Source: Streptomyces sp. WM6386 (GTDB lineage Bacteria; Actinomycetota; Actinomycetes; Streptomycetales; Streptomycetaceae). From it: a stretch of DNA of 64,000 nucleotides. Location: positions 23,783 through 87,782 of the forward strand of contig NZ_JXTE01000030.1 of assembly GCF_000972385.1 (NCBI RefSeq). The letters run 5' to 3'. Both the position numbers and the translations under genes were made by a program. Shown piece after piece: positions 21,690 through 30,066 of this stretch; positions within the stretch are counted from its first letter, which is position 1; each line of letters starts with the position of its first letter. The notes under the pieces are model-generated. The model made no database searches. It saw only the letters and a program-made list of their open reading frames with translations, and was not told the DNA's origin.

Positions 21690-21944
21690 ATGGCACACAA
21701 GAAGGGCGCATCGTCCACCCGTAACGGTCGTGACTCCAACGCTCAGCGCCTCGGCGTGAAGCGTTTCGGCGGTCAGGTCGTCAACGCGGGTGAGATCCTG
21801 GTCCGCCAGCGCGGTACCCACTTCCACCCCGGCGCGGGCGTCGGCCGTGGCGGCGACGACACGCTGTTCGCCCTCGCGGCCGGTTCGGTGCAGTTCGGCA
21901 CCCACCGTGGCCGCAAGGTCGTGAACATCGTCCCGGTCGCCTGA
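21690..21944 (+). CDS. rpmA: 50S ribosomal protein L27
   Basis: This encodes 84 aa. [16 protein letters not shown] is the L27 N-terminus, which reaches the peptidyl transferase centre; there is no Firmicutes-type cleaved extension. [19 protein letters not shown] and [11 protein letters not shown] are conserved. GAGGAGA precedes the ATG. It is cotranscribed with rplU, and a hairpin follows before obgE. Confidence 0.97.
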   Translation: MAHKKGASSTRNGRDSNAQRLGVKRFGGQVVNAGEILVRQRGTHFHPGAGVGRGGDDTLFALAAGSVQFGTHRGRKVVNIVPVA

Positions 21945-21979
21945 GCTCAGGCTTAGGGCTTCAGACCGAACGTTTCGCG

Positions 21980-22019
21980 AGGCGGACCTCACTTCCCCTG
22001 TGGGAAGGCGGGTCCGCCT
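21980..22019 (+). terminator. rplU-rpmA terminator
   Basis: AGGCGGACC (21980-21988) pairs with GGTCCGCCT (22011-22019), enclosing a second small stem (TTCCC with GGGAA). A TT and TCGCG follow. It separates rpmA from obgE, so obgE may depend on read-through or on its own promoter near 22025-22060. Confidence 0.8.
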
Positions 22020-22078
22020 TTCGCGTGTTACAGCAGTAGAGAACCGTACGAACATTTCAAGTGCTGGAGGCACCCCAC

Positions 22079-23524
22079 ATGACCACCTTCGTGGACCGCG
22101 TCGAACTGCATGTCGCCGCGGGTAACGGAGGTCACGGCTGTGCCTCCGTCCACCGGGAGAAGTTCAAGCCGCTCGGCGGCCCCGACGGCGGAAACGGCGG
22201 GCGGGGCGGCGACGTCATCCTGACCGTCGACCAGTCGGTGACCACGCTCCTGGACTACCACCACTCCCCGCACCGCAAGGCCACCAACGGCAAGCCCGGC
22301 GAGGGCGGCAACCGCTCCGGCAAGGACGGTCAGGACCTGGTCCTGTTCGTGCCGGACGGCACCGTCGTACAGGACAAGGCGGGCAACGTCCTCGCCGACC
22401 TGGTCGGCCACGGCACCTCCTACGTCGCCGCACAGGGTGGCCGCGGTGGTCTCGGCAACGCGGCGCTGGCGTCCGCGCGGCGCAAGGCGCCCGGCTTCGC
22501 GCTGCTCGGTGTGCCCGGTGACCTCCAGGACATCGTCCTGGAGCTGAAGACCGTCGCCGACGTCGCGCTGGTCGGCTACCCGAGCGCGGGCAAGTCCTCG
22601 CTGATCTCGGTGCTCAGCGCGGCCAAGCCGAAGATCGCCGACTACCCCTTCACCACCCTGGTCCCGAACCTCGGTGTGGTGACCGCCGGCTCGACCGTCT
22701 ACACCATCGCCGACGTGCCGGGTCTAATCCCGGGCGCCAGCCAGGGCAAGGGCCTGGGCCTGGAGTTCCTGCGGCACGTGGAGCGGTGCAGCGTGCTGGT
22801 GCATGTGCTGGACACGGCGACCCTGGAGTCCGACCGTGACCCCGTCTCCGACCTCGACATCATCGAGGAGGAGCTGCGGCAGTACGGCGCCGGGCTCGAC
22901 AAGCGGCCCCGCATGGTCGTGCTGAACAAGATCGACGTCCCGGACGGCAAGGACCTCGCCGAGATGGTGCGCCCGGAGCTGGAGGCGCGCGGCTACCGCG
23001 TCTTCGAGGTGTCCGCGGTGGCGCACATGGGGCTGAAGGAACTGTCGTTCGCGCTGGCCGACGTGGTCGCAAAGGCGCGCGCCGCGAAGCCGAAGGAGGA
23101 GGCGACGCGGATCGTCATCCGGCCCAAGGCCGTGGACGACGCGGGCTTCACCGTGGTGCGCGAGGAGGACGGGCTGTTCCGGGTGCGCGGCGAGAAGCCG
23201 GAGCGCTGGGTGCGGCAGACCGACTTCAGCAACGACGAGGCCGTCGGCTATCTCGCCGACCGGCTCAACCGCCTCGGTGTCGAGGAGAAGCTGATGAAGG
23301 CGGGCGCCCGCTCGGGCGACGGTGTCGCGATCGGCCCCGAGGACAACGCCGTGGTCTTCGACTGGGAGCCGACCGTGATGGCCGGTGCCGAGATGCTCGG
23401 CCGCCGTGGTGAGGACCACCGCTTCGAGGCTCCGCGCCCCGCCGCTCAGCGGCGTCGCGACAAGGAGGCCGAACGGGACGAGGCGTCGCGGGAGTTCGAC
23501 GACTTCGAGCCGTTCGAGCAGTGA
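22079..23524 (+). CDS. obgE: Obg-family GTPase
   Basis: This encodes 481 aa. The Obg glycine-rich domain (about 1-160) contains GNGGHG and [12 protein letters not shown]. The GTPase domain has the P-loop GYPSAGKSS (about 166-174), switch [11 protein letters not shown] and the base motif NKID (about 282-285). A C-terminal OCT domain and acidic tail follow (about 345-481). Obg acts in late 50S assembly and the stringent response; in Streptomyces it influences the onset of aerial growth. CTGGAGG at 22064-22070 supports ATG 22079. Confidence 0.96.
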   Translation: MTTFVDRVELHVAAGNGGHGCASVHREKFKPLGGPDGGNGGRGGDVILTVDQSVTTLLDYHHSPHRKATNGKPGEGGNRSGKDGQDLVLFVPDGTVVQDKAGNVLADLVGHGTSYVAAQGGRGGLGNAALASARRKAPGFALLGVPGDLQDIVLELKTVADVALVGYPSAGKSSLISVLSAAKPKIADYPFTTLVPNLGVVTAGSTVYTIADVPGLIPGASQGKGLGLEFLRHVERCSVLVHVLDTATLESDRDPVSDLDIIEEELRQYGAGLDKRPRMVVLNKIDVPDGKDLAEMVRPELEARGYRVFEVSAVAHMGLKELSFALADVVAKARAAKPKEEATRIVIRPKAVDDAGFTVVREEDGLFRVRGEKPERWVRQTDFSNDEAVGYLADRLNRLGVEEKLMKAGARSGDGVAIGPEDNAVVFDWEPTVMAGAEMLGRRGEDHRFEAPRPAAQRRRDKEAERDEASREFDDFEPFEQ

Positions 23525-23557
23525 GCCGGTCGGTGACCCCGGTCGCCGGCTGAGGTT

Positions 23558-23589
23558 GTCGTACGCCGGGAGAACCTCCGGCGTGCGAC
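23558..23589 (+). terminator. obgE terminator
   Basis: GTCGTACGCCGG (23558-23569) pairs with CCGGCGTGCGAC (23578-23589) with one G-U pair and an eight-base loop, 33 bases after the obgE stop. Confidence 0.82.
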
Positions 23590-23690
23590 AGGGCAACCAA
23601 GCGTCGTTCCGGTGAGTCGTACGGGGCAGCGTGGATGAGGATCTTGCATCCTCTCCGCGGTCAACTGCCCTTACGACAGCCGGAGTTCAC

Positions 23691-25169
23691 GTGTCCCTGC
23701 CCGCTTCGCCCGCCTCGCGCAGAGCCCGGCGCGCCGTCGTCGCTGCGATCGCCCTGATCGCCGCCACGTGCGGCGCGCTTCCCGTCGCGCAGGCACAGCC
23801 GAAGGCCGGGGCGCCGCAGGACTTCAACGGGGACGGATACGAGGACCTCGCCGTCGGGGTGCCGTACGCCACGGTCGGCGGGAAGAAGGCGGCCGGTTAC
23901 TTCGCCGTCGTCCTCGGGTCGGCGAAGGGCCTGGATCTCGCGACCAGGAGGGTCTACTCGCAGGCCTCGCCCGGTATCCCCGGATCGCCCGAGGCGGACG
24001 ACCGCTTCGGTGACCGCGTCATCCCTGTCGACCTGGACGGCGACGGCTACACCGACCTGGTGGTGCCCGCTACCGGGGAGCACTGGACGTCGGGCGGCGA
24101 GGCACAGGTCCACAGCCAGACCGTGCTGTGGGGATCTGCCGCGGGCCTGTCCGGCGGAACGCTTCTGCGGCCGGGGCGGCTCCTCGCCCCCCGCTCCAGC
24201 CTCCCCGGCGACTTCGACGGCGACGGCCACACCGACCTGGCCATGCCCGGCGGTGTGCGCTTCGGCCCCTTCACCCGGGACGGCGTGCCCGCCCGGACTC
24301 AGGAGATCCCCGCCTACGACAGCGACGACTCGGTGCTCGACATGGCGGCCGGGGACGTCGACGGCGACGGCGTCACCGACCTCGTCTCGCTGACCATGCC
24401 CGCCGACTGGGAGCCCGGCGACCAGGGCTCCAGCCACAACCTCAACTACCTGCACGGCACCCAGCAGGGCCTCGCCCCGCTCACCGCGCTGCGGAACGCG
24501 CAGGGCGCGAAGATCGAGGGCGGCAGCGACATCGAGTTCGGTGACGTGAACGGCGACGGCCGCGACGACATCGTCTTCGGCAGGCCCTCCCCGGCCAACG
24601 GCAACGAGGAGCCGAGTGACCCCAGCCAGTACGGCTCACGGGTCGGCGTCGTCCTGGGCACCGCGCAGGGCCCGAAGACCGGGGACCCGCGCATGCTTCA
24701 CCAGGACACCCCCGGGGTGCCGGGCGTCGGCGAGTCGGGCGACTTCTTCGGCGCGTCCGTCGCGGTCGGGGACGTCGACGGCGACGGCTACGCCGACATC
24801 GTGGCCGGCAATCCGCTCGAGGACTTCGCCGGTGTGCAGGACGCGGGCACGGTCGTCGTGATCCCGGGCGGGGCGTCCGGCCCCACCGGTGCCGGTTCCA
24901 AGGTGTTCAGCCAGAACACGGCCGGTGTCCCCGGCACCGCCGAGCGCCGGGACCGCTTCGGCGAGGCCCTCACCCTGCTCGACACCGACGACGACGGCCG
25001 CGCCGATCTGATCGTCGGCGCACCCGGCGAGAACGCCGACGCCGGCTCGGTGTGGGCCTTCCGCTCCACCGCCGCCGGGGTCACCACCAAGGGATCCCTC
25101 TCCTTCGGCGCCAAAGCCTTCGGCACGAACCCGGACTCCGCCCGGCTGGGCGCGGACTTCCCGCACTGA
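23691..25169 (+). CDS. Secreted FG-GAP/VCBS beta-propeller protein
   Basis: This encodes 492 aa from GTG 23691 (GGAG five bases upstream); GTG 23631 is a longer alternative. An N-terminal basic stretch and hydrophobic segment ending AVAQAQ form a signal peptide. Seven calcium-type D-x-D-x-D-G repeats mark the integrin-alpha-like propeller: DFNGDGYEDL, DLDGDGYTDL, DFDGDGHTDL, DVDGDGVTDL, DVNGDGRDDI, DVDGDGYADI and DTDDDGRADL. Such secreted propellers are expanded in Streptomyces and are thought to bind ligands; no catalytic residues are visible. It is flanked by hairpins and is probably monocistronic. Confidence 0.88.
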   Translation: MSLPASPASRRARRAVVAAIALIAATCGALPVAQAQPKAGAPQDFNGDGYEDLAVGVPYATVGGKKAAGYFAVVLGSAKGLDLATRRVYSQASPGIPGSPEADDRFGDRVIPVDLDGDGYTDLVVPATGEHWTSGGEAQVHSQTVLWGSAAGLSGGTLLRPGRLLAPRSSLPGDFDGDGHTDLAMPGGVRFGPFTRDGVPARTQEIPAYDSDDSVLDMAAGDVDGDGVTDLVSLTMPADWEPGDQGSSHNLNYLHGTQQGLAPLTALRNAQGAKIEGGSDIEFGDVNGDGRDDIVFGRPSPANGNEEPSDPSQYGSRVGVVLGTAQGPKTGDPRMLHQDTPGVPGVGESGDFFGASVAVGDVDGDGYADIVAGNPLEDFAGVQDAGTVVVIPGGASGPTGAGSKVFSQNTAGVPGTAERRDRFGEALTLLDTDDDGRADLIVGAPGENADAGSVWAFRSTAAGVTTKGSLSFGAKAFGTNPDSARLGADFPH

Positions 25170-25351
25170 GCCGCCGCCCGAACTGATCATCAGTCAGGCC
25201 CGTTGCGGCAACGAGGTGTTCGTGTGCCGCGGCGGGTCTTCTGTTGTCTCCCTAGTTGTCATGCACCCGAAGCTCGTGGTTCAGCGGGCGGACTGTCCAC
25301 GGGCGTGAGCTTCCAGTGTCCAAGAGGCCAGTGAGGCAGGGGAGTTCGCTG

Positions 25352-26902
25352 ATGACCCGAGCAACATCGCCCGACCGACGCCGCTTTCTGACCGCCGGGG
25401 CCGCCGTGATCGGCGCCGCCGCCTCCGCCCAGCTGTGGCTGCCGACCACCGCCCGCGCGGCCGGAACGACGTTGCCCGACGGTGTGTTCAGCCTCGGTGT
25501 CACCTCCGGCGACCCGCTGCCCGACGGCATCGTCCTGTGGACCCGGCTCGCCCCCGACCCGCTGAACGGCGGCGGTATGCCCGACGAGGTCGTGCCGGTG
25601 GAGTGGGAGCTCGCGGAGGACGAACGGTTCAGAAAGCCCGTACGCCGGGGCGTGACCCAGGCATGGCCCGAGTACGGGCACAGCGTTCACGTGGATGTAC
25701 GGCATCTGCGCCCGGGCCGTACCTACTGGTACCGCTTCCGCACGAGCGGCCAGATCTCGCCCACCGGCCGCACCCGCACCGCCCCCCACCCGCACAGCAA
25801 GGGCGGCAGCCTGCGCTTCGCGCTCGCGTCCTGCCAGAACTACCAGCACGGTTGGTTCACGCCGTACGCCGACATGCTCGCCCAGGACCCCGACTTCGTG
25901 CTCTTCGTCGGCGACTACATCTACGAGTCGTCGCCCGCGTCCACGGGCGTACGCCGGCACGAGGGCACGGGGGAGCCGTACACCCTGGTCCAGTACCGCA
26001 ACCGGTACGCCCAGTACCGCTCGGACCCGGACCTCGCCGCGATGCACGCCGGCGCCCCCTGGATCGTCACCTTCGACGACCACGAGGTCGACAACGACTT
26101 CGCCGGCGAGATCCCGCAGGACCCCGACAAGCAGTCGCACGACGCCTTCGTGGCCCGGCTCACCGCGGCCTACCAGGCGTACTACGAGCACATGCCGGTC
26201 CGCGCGAGCTCGGTGCCCACGGGTCCGCACATCCAGATGTACCGCCGCCTGGAGTTCGGCCGGCTCGCCCGCCTCAACGTGCTCGACACCCGGCAGTTCC
26301 GCAGCGACCAGGCGACCAGCCAGGAGGGCGCCCAGGACCCCGCGCTCACCATGCTCGGCGCCGGACAGAAGGAATGGCTCCTGGACGGGCTGCGCGACTC
26401 CCCGGCCCGCTGGAACCTCATCGCCTCGCAGATCATGATGGCCGAGACCGATCTGAAGGTCGGCGAGGGCAAGCTCTGGTACTACGACGCCTGGGACGGC
26501 TACCAGGCCGAACGCAACCAGCTCATGCGCGAGTTCGAGGATGTCCGCAACCCCGTCGTGTTCACCGGCGACCGCCATCTGACGATGATCAGCGACCTCA
26601 AGAAGGACTTCGCCGACCCGGACTCCGACGTCGTCGGCGCCGAGTTCGTGGGGACGTCCATCTCCAGCAACGGCGACCAGGACCAGGACGCCTTCCGCAA
26701 GCAGTGGGACCCGCTGATGGCGGACAACCCGCACTGGAAGCTGCTCGACGCCCACCGCGGCTACCACCTCTTCGACGTCGACCGCCACGGCATCGACGCC
26801 CGGGTCAGGGTCGTGGACACGGTCCGGCAGCCGACGGCGACGGCGAGCACGCTGGCCACGCTGCGGGTCGAGGCGGATCACCCCGGCGTAGAGCTCGCGT
26901 GA
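25352..26902 (+). CDS. phoD: PhoD-family alkaline phosphatase, Tat-exported
   Basis: This encodes 516 aa. A twin-arginine signal (DRRRFLTAG, hydrophobic stretch, ending ARA) directs folded export. The fibronectin-like N-domain is followed by the metallophosphatase core, with ASCQNY, GDYIYE (metal Asp), DDHEVDND and FTGDRH. PhoD enzymes are Ca/Fe phosphodiesterase-phosphomonoesterases that release phosphate, including from teichoic acids in Bacillus. ATG 25352 follows AGGGGAG. Streptomyces phoD genes are typically PhoP-controlled, but I could not find a clean pair of 11-base PHO repeats upstream. The neighbouring glycopolymer genes make wall polymer a plausible substrate. Confidence 0.92.
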   Translation: MTRATSPDRRRFLTAGAAVIGAAASAQLWLPTTARAAGTTLPDGVFSLGVTSGDPLPDGIVLWTRLAPDPLNGGGMPDEVVPVEWELAEDERFRKPVRRGVTQAWPEYGHSVHVDVRHLRPGRTYWYRFRTSGQISPTGRTRTAPHPHSKGGSLRFALASCQNYQHGWFTPYADMLAQDPDFVLFVGDYIYESSPASTGVRRHEGTGEPYTLVQYRNRYAQYRSDPDLAAMHAGAPWIVTFDDHEVDNDFAGEIPQDPDKQSHDAFVARLTAAYQAYYEHMPVRASSVPTGPHIQMYRRLEFGRLARLNVLDTRQFRSDQATSQEGAQDPALTMLGAGQKEWLLDGLRDSPARWNLIASQIMMAETDLKVGEGKLWYYDAWDGYQAERNQLMREFEDVRNPVVFTGDRHLTMISDLKKDFADPDSDVVGAEFVGTSISSNGDQDQDAFRKQWDPLMADNPHWKLLDAHRGYHLFDVDRHGIDARVRVVDTVRQPTATASTLATLRVEADHPGVELA

Positions 26903-26933
26903 GCGGTCGACGATGAATTCCGTGTGACGGGAG

Positions 26934-26957
26934 CCTGGGACTCAGCTGTGTCCCAGG
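26934..26957 (+). terminator. phoD terminator
   Basis: CCTGGGAC (26934-26941) pairs perfectly with GTCCCAGG (26950-26957) around an eight-base loop, followed by TCTCTCTC. It ends the phoD unit before the sulfotransferase-like gene. Confidence 0.7.
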
Positions 26958-27003
26958 TCTCTCTCAGTGCAGTCTCAGGAATCCCTCTTACCGTCCCTTG
27001 ACC

Positions 27004-28197
27004 ATGGAGACGGACTGTACGAGACGTGAACCCGCGGCGAACGGCGGCGTGATCCCCCCGCTGCCCGCCGGCACCCGCCTGCTGCACATCGGCCCCCACA
27101 AGACCGGGACGACCTCGATCCAGGGCGCGATGTTCGCCGTGAAGGACCGGCTCGGCGGGCACGGCGTCGACTGGCCGGCCACCACCCGGCACCCCATGGA
27201 GGCCGTGCTGGCGGCCTGCGCCCGGCCGGGGATGATGGGCGACGCCGACCCCAGCGAGAAACAGTGGCTGCAGCTCGTGGCCAAGGCGCGGGGCGCGGGC
27301 CGGCGCACCTCGGTCATCAGCAGCGAGTTCTTCGCCGACGCCCCCGACGACGCGGCCATCGCACGGATCGTCGAGCAGCTCGGGCGCGAGTCCGTACACA
27401 TCCTCGTCACCCTGCGCCCGCTCGCGAAGGTCATGCCCTCGCAGTGGCAGCAGTACGTCCAGAACGGCCTGCGCATGGGCTACGAGGAATGGCTCGAGCA
27501 CATGCTCAGGAAGGCCCCCTACGAGAAGCCCAACCCCAGCTTCTGGCACCGCCACCGGCACGACCGGCTCGTCGAGCGCTGGGCCCGGGTGGCCGGCCCG
27601 GAGCGGGTCACCGTCGTCGTGGTGGACGACCGCGACCGGGGCGGACTGATGCGCACCTTCGAGTCGCTGCTCGGGCTGCCGGCGGATCTGCTCCAGGAGG
27701 TCCCGGACACCGCGAACCGTTCCCTGACGCTCGCCGAGACCGAAATGCTGCGGAATCTTAATAGGGAATTCCGCGGCAATGACCTCCCGGAGGAGCTGTA
27801 TTCCAGGCTCGTACGGCACGGCGCGGTGATGCATATGAAGAACACGTGCAGTCCGACCGCGCAGGACGTGAAGATCAGCACCCCGCAGTGGGCCGTCGAG
27901 GCCGCGGCGGAGATCGGCGCCGAGATGGCGCAGCGCATCGGCACCATGGGCGTGCGCGTCCTCGGCGACCCGGCCCTGCTGTCCGCCGTGGCGAAGCCCG
28001 CCACGCAGACCCCGGCGGAACCGCGGATCGCCCCCGAGGTGGCCGCGCAGGCGCTGTACGGAGCGCTCGCCGCGGCCGCCGCCGCGCCGATCCGGAACAC
28101 GGCGCCGGTCAAGTCGCGCACCGTGCACCAGACCTCGTCGAAAGAACTCATGAAGGTGCTGGGACACCGCTGCCTGAAGCGGCTGCGGCGGCGCTGA
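27004..28197 (+). CDS. Sulfotransferase-like protein
   Basis: This encodes 397 aa. HIGPHKTGTTSIQ at about residues 29-41 matches the 5'-phosphosulfate-binding loop of PAPS-dependent sulfotransferases. RPLAKVMPSQWQQYVQ about 110 residues later fits the 3'-phosphate region, where an Arg and Ser contact the nucleotide. The C-terminal 90 residues are Ala-rich and end in a strongly basic helix (KRLRRR). It opens the glycopolymer island, so sulfation of an envelope glycan is a reasonable guess. No ribosome site is evident; ATG 27004 or TTG 26998 may start it. Codon use is less GC-biased around 27745-27840. Confidence 0.75.
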   Translation: METDCTRREPAANGGVIPPLPAGTRLLHIGPHKTGTTSIQGAMFAVKDRLGGHGVDWPATTRHPMEAVLAACARPGMMGDADPSEKQWLQLVAKARGAGRRTSVISSEFFADAPDDAAIARIVEQLGRESVHILVTLRPLAKVMPSQWQQYVQNGLRMGYEEWLEHMLRKAPYEKPNPSFWHRHRHDRLVERWARVAGPERVTVVVVDDRDRGGLMRTFESLLGLPADLLQEVPDTANRSLTLAETEMLRNLNREFRGNDLPEELYSRLVRHGAVMHMKNTCSPTAQDVKISTPQWAVEAAAEIGAEMAQRIGTMGVRVLGDPALLSAVAKPATQTPAEPRIAPEVAAQALYGALAAAAAAPIRNTAPVKSRTVHQTSSKELMKVLGHRCLKRLRRR

Positions 28198-28232
28198 GGG
28201 GTACGGTCGTCACACACAGCAATACAGAACTC

Positions 28233-28348
28233 GCTGTGGAGTTACTCACAGCAATTCCAGGTACTCGCCACAACGGTCTCCTCAATCACCAGGAGTACAA
28301 GGTGAATGACAGATGGCGCGCACATATGCGGTGGAGGGCGCTCACCTT
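28233..28348 (+). promoter_or_regulatory. Structured leader upstream of the CDP-ribitol-type gene
   Basis: The 214-base gap before the start at 28412 holds three nested or serial hairpins: GCTGTG with CACAGC (28233-28252), CTCCT with AGGAG (28278-28295), and a wide AAGGTGA/TCACCTT pairing (28299-28305 with 28342-28348). No known riboswitch class is recognised. Function is unassigned. Confidence 0.35.
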
Positions 28349-28411
28349 GCACTGCGGTAACCCCAAGTGGGACCATTTCCGAGTTCCCTGTCGCCCCGAG
28401 GTAGGTCATCT

Positions 28412-29911
28412 GTGTCCCAGCACATCGCCAAGCCCCGTACCACCGCAGTGATCCTGGCCGGCGGTACCGGTCAGCGCGTGGGTCTCTCGATCCCCAAGCA
28501 GCTGCTGAAGATCGCCGGCAAGGCAGTCATCGAGCACACCCTGACCACCTTCGAGAACGCCGACTCGATCGACGACATCATCGTCCTGATGGCGCCGGGC
28601 TACGTGCCGGACATAGAGAAGATCGTGGCCAAGGCCGGCTTCACGAAGGTCAAGAAGGTCATCGAGGGCGGTTCGACCCGGAACGAGACCACCGAGCGCG
28701 CCATCGAGGCGCTCGGCGAGGGCCTGGCCGAGGGCGAGGACCTCAACGTCCTGTTCCACGACGCCGTTCGCCCCCTGCTGGCCCAGCGCGTCATCGACGA
28801 CTGCGTGGTCGCGCTGGAGCGCTACCAGGCCGTCGACGTCGCCATCCCGTCCGCGGACACCATCATCGTGACCCGCACCCACGGCGAGGACGGCGAGTTC
28901 ATCACCGAGATCCCGGACCGCTCCCGGCTGCGCCGCGGCCAGACCCCGCAGGCCTTCAAGCTGTCCACGATCAAGCGGGCCTACGAGGTCGCAGCCGGCG
29001 ACCCCAACTTCCAGGCCACGGACGACTGCTCGGTCGTGCTGAAGTACCTGCCGGACGTGCCGATCCACGTCGTCGCGGGCGACGAGTACAACATGAAGGT
29101 CACCCAGCCCGTCGACGTCTTCATCGCCGACAAGCTCTTCCAGCTGGCCTCCACCGCCGCGCCCGAGCAGGTCTCCGAGGAGGCCTACCGCGAGCTGCTG
29201 ACCGGCAAGACCGTCGTCGTCTTCGGCGGCTCCTACGGCATCGGCAAGGACATCGCCGAACTCGCCGAGTCCTACGGCTCGAAGGTGTACGCGCTGGGCC
29301 GCTCCACCACCGGCACGCACGTCGAGAACCCCGAGGAGGTCGACGACGCGCTGTCCAAGGCGTACGCCGAGACCGGGCGCATCGACTACGTCGTCAACAC
29401 CGCCGGAGTGCTGCGCATCGGCAAGCTGGCCGAGACGGACAACGCGACCATCGAGGAAGCGCTGAAGGTCAACTACCTCGCCCCGGTGCAGATCGCACGT
29501 TCCAGCTACAAGTACCTGGCGGAGACCAAGGGCCAGCTGCTGCTCTACACCTCCAGCAGCTACACCCGCGGCCGCGCCGAGTACAGCCTCTACTCCTCGA
29601 CCAAGGCCGCGATGGTGAACCTCACCCAGGCCCTGTCCGACGAGTGGGCCGGCGACGGTGTCCGCGTCAACTGCATCAACCCCGAGCGCACCGCGACCCC
29701 GATGCGCACCAAGGCCTTCGGTCAGGAGCCCTCGGGCACCCTGCTCTCCTCCGAGGCCGTCGCCCGCACCTCGCTCGACGTGCTGCTGTCCGAGCTCACC
29801 GGCCATGTGATCGACGTGCGCCAGCAGGACCCCACGGCCGCCGCGGGCAGGGCCTCCGGGTTCGAGCAGGCACTTGCCAGTGTCCTGGACCGTCAGGACG
29901 GCGTGGCATAA
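28412..29911 (+). CDS. Bifunctional cytidylyltransferase/SDR reductase (CDP-ribitol synthesis type)
   Basis: This encodes 499 aa from GTG 28412 (GAGGTAGG upstream). Residues 1-240 are an IspD/TarI-type cytidylyltransferase, with ILAGGTGQRVGLSIPKQ for CTP binding, HDAVRPL, and RGQTPQAFK. Residues 265-499 are a short-chain dehydrogenase with GGSYGIGKDIAE for NADPH and the catalytic Ser plus Tyr-x-x-x-Lys (YSLYSSTKAA). The same fusion is known in Haemophilus Bcs1, which reduces ribulose-5-phosphate and makes CDP-ribitol. I infer a CDP-polyol precursor for a teichoic-acid-like polymer; substrate identity (ribitol or other) is not proved by sequence. A hairpin separates it from the TagF-like gene. 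Confidence 0.85.
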   Translation: MSQHIAKPRTTAVILAGGTGQRVGLSIPKQLLKIAGKAVIEHTLTTFENADSIDDIIVLMAPGYVPDIEKIVAKAGFTKVKKVIEGGSTRNETTERAIEALGEGLAEGEDLNVLFHDAVRPLLAQRVIDDCVVALERYQAVDVAIPSADTIIVTRTHGEDGEFITEIPDRSRLRRGQTPQAFKLSTIKRAYEVAAGDPNFQATDDCSVVLKYLPDVPIHVVAGDEYNMKVTQPVDVFIADKLFQLASTAAPEQVSEEAYRELLTGKTVVVFGGSYGIGKDIAELAESYGSKVYALGRSTTGTHVENPEEVDDALSKAYAETGRIDYVVNTAGVLRIGKLAETDNATIEEALKVNYLAPVQIARSSYKYLAETKGQLLLYTSSSYTRGRAEYSLYSSTKAAMVNLTQALSDEWAGDGVRVNCINPERTATPMRTKAFGQEPSGTLLSSEAVARTSLDVLLSELTGHVIDVRQQDPTAAAGRASGFEQALASVLDRQDGVA

Positions 29912-29934
29912 TCAACGGCAATTAGACATCTGCT

Positions 29935-29985
29935 ATTCAGGCCTCTGTGGCTGCCCGTTATCGGAGCATTCGCAGGGGCCTGAAT
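29935..29985 (+). terminator. Intercistronic hairpin, possible terminator
   Basis: A 13-bp stem pairs 29935-29947 with 29973-29985 (ATTCAGGCC with GGCCTGAAT at the base, one G-U pair) across a 25-base loop, 24 bases after the preceding stop. The loop is large for a terminator; processing or attenuation is possible. Confidence 0.5.
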
Positions 29986-30066
29986 CAGTACCTCTCGCGA
30001 ATTTCTCACATTTTCGCTGCATATCAGAACCACACCGGCACTCCCCCTCCAAGAGCAGGTTCCTCT

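Noticed and set aside
25271..25305. PHO box upstream of phoD
   Set aside because: GTTCAGCGGGC and a TCCACGGGC-type element are 15-16 bases apart, not the 11-base direct-repeat spacing of Streptomyces PHO boxes.
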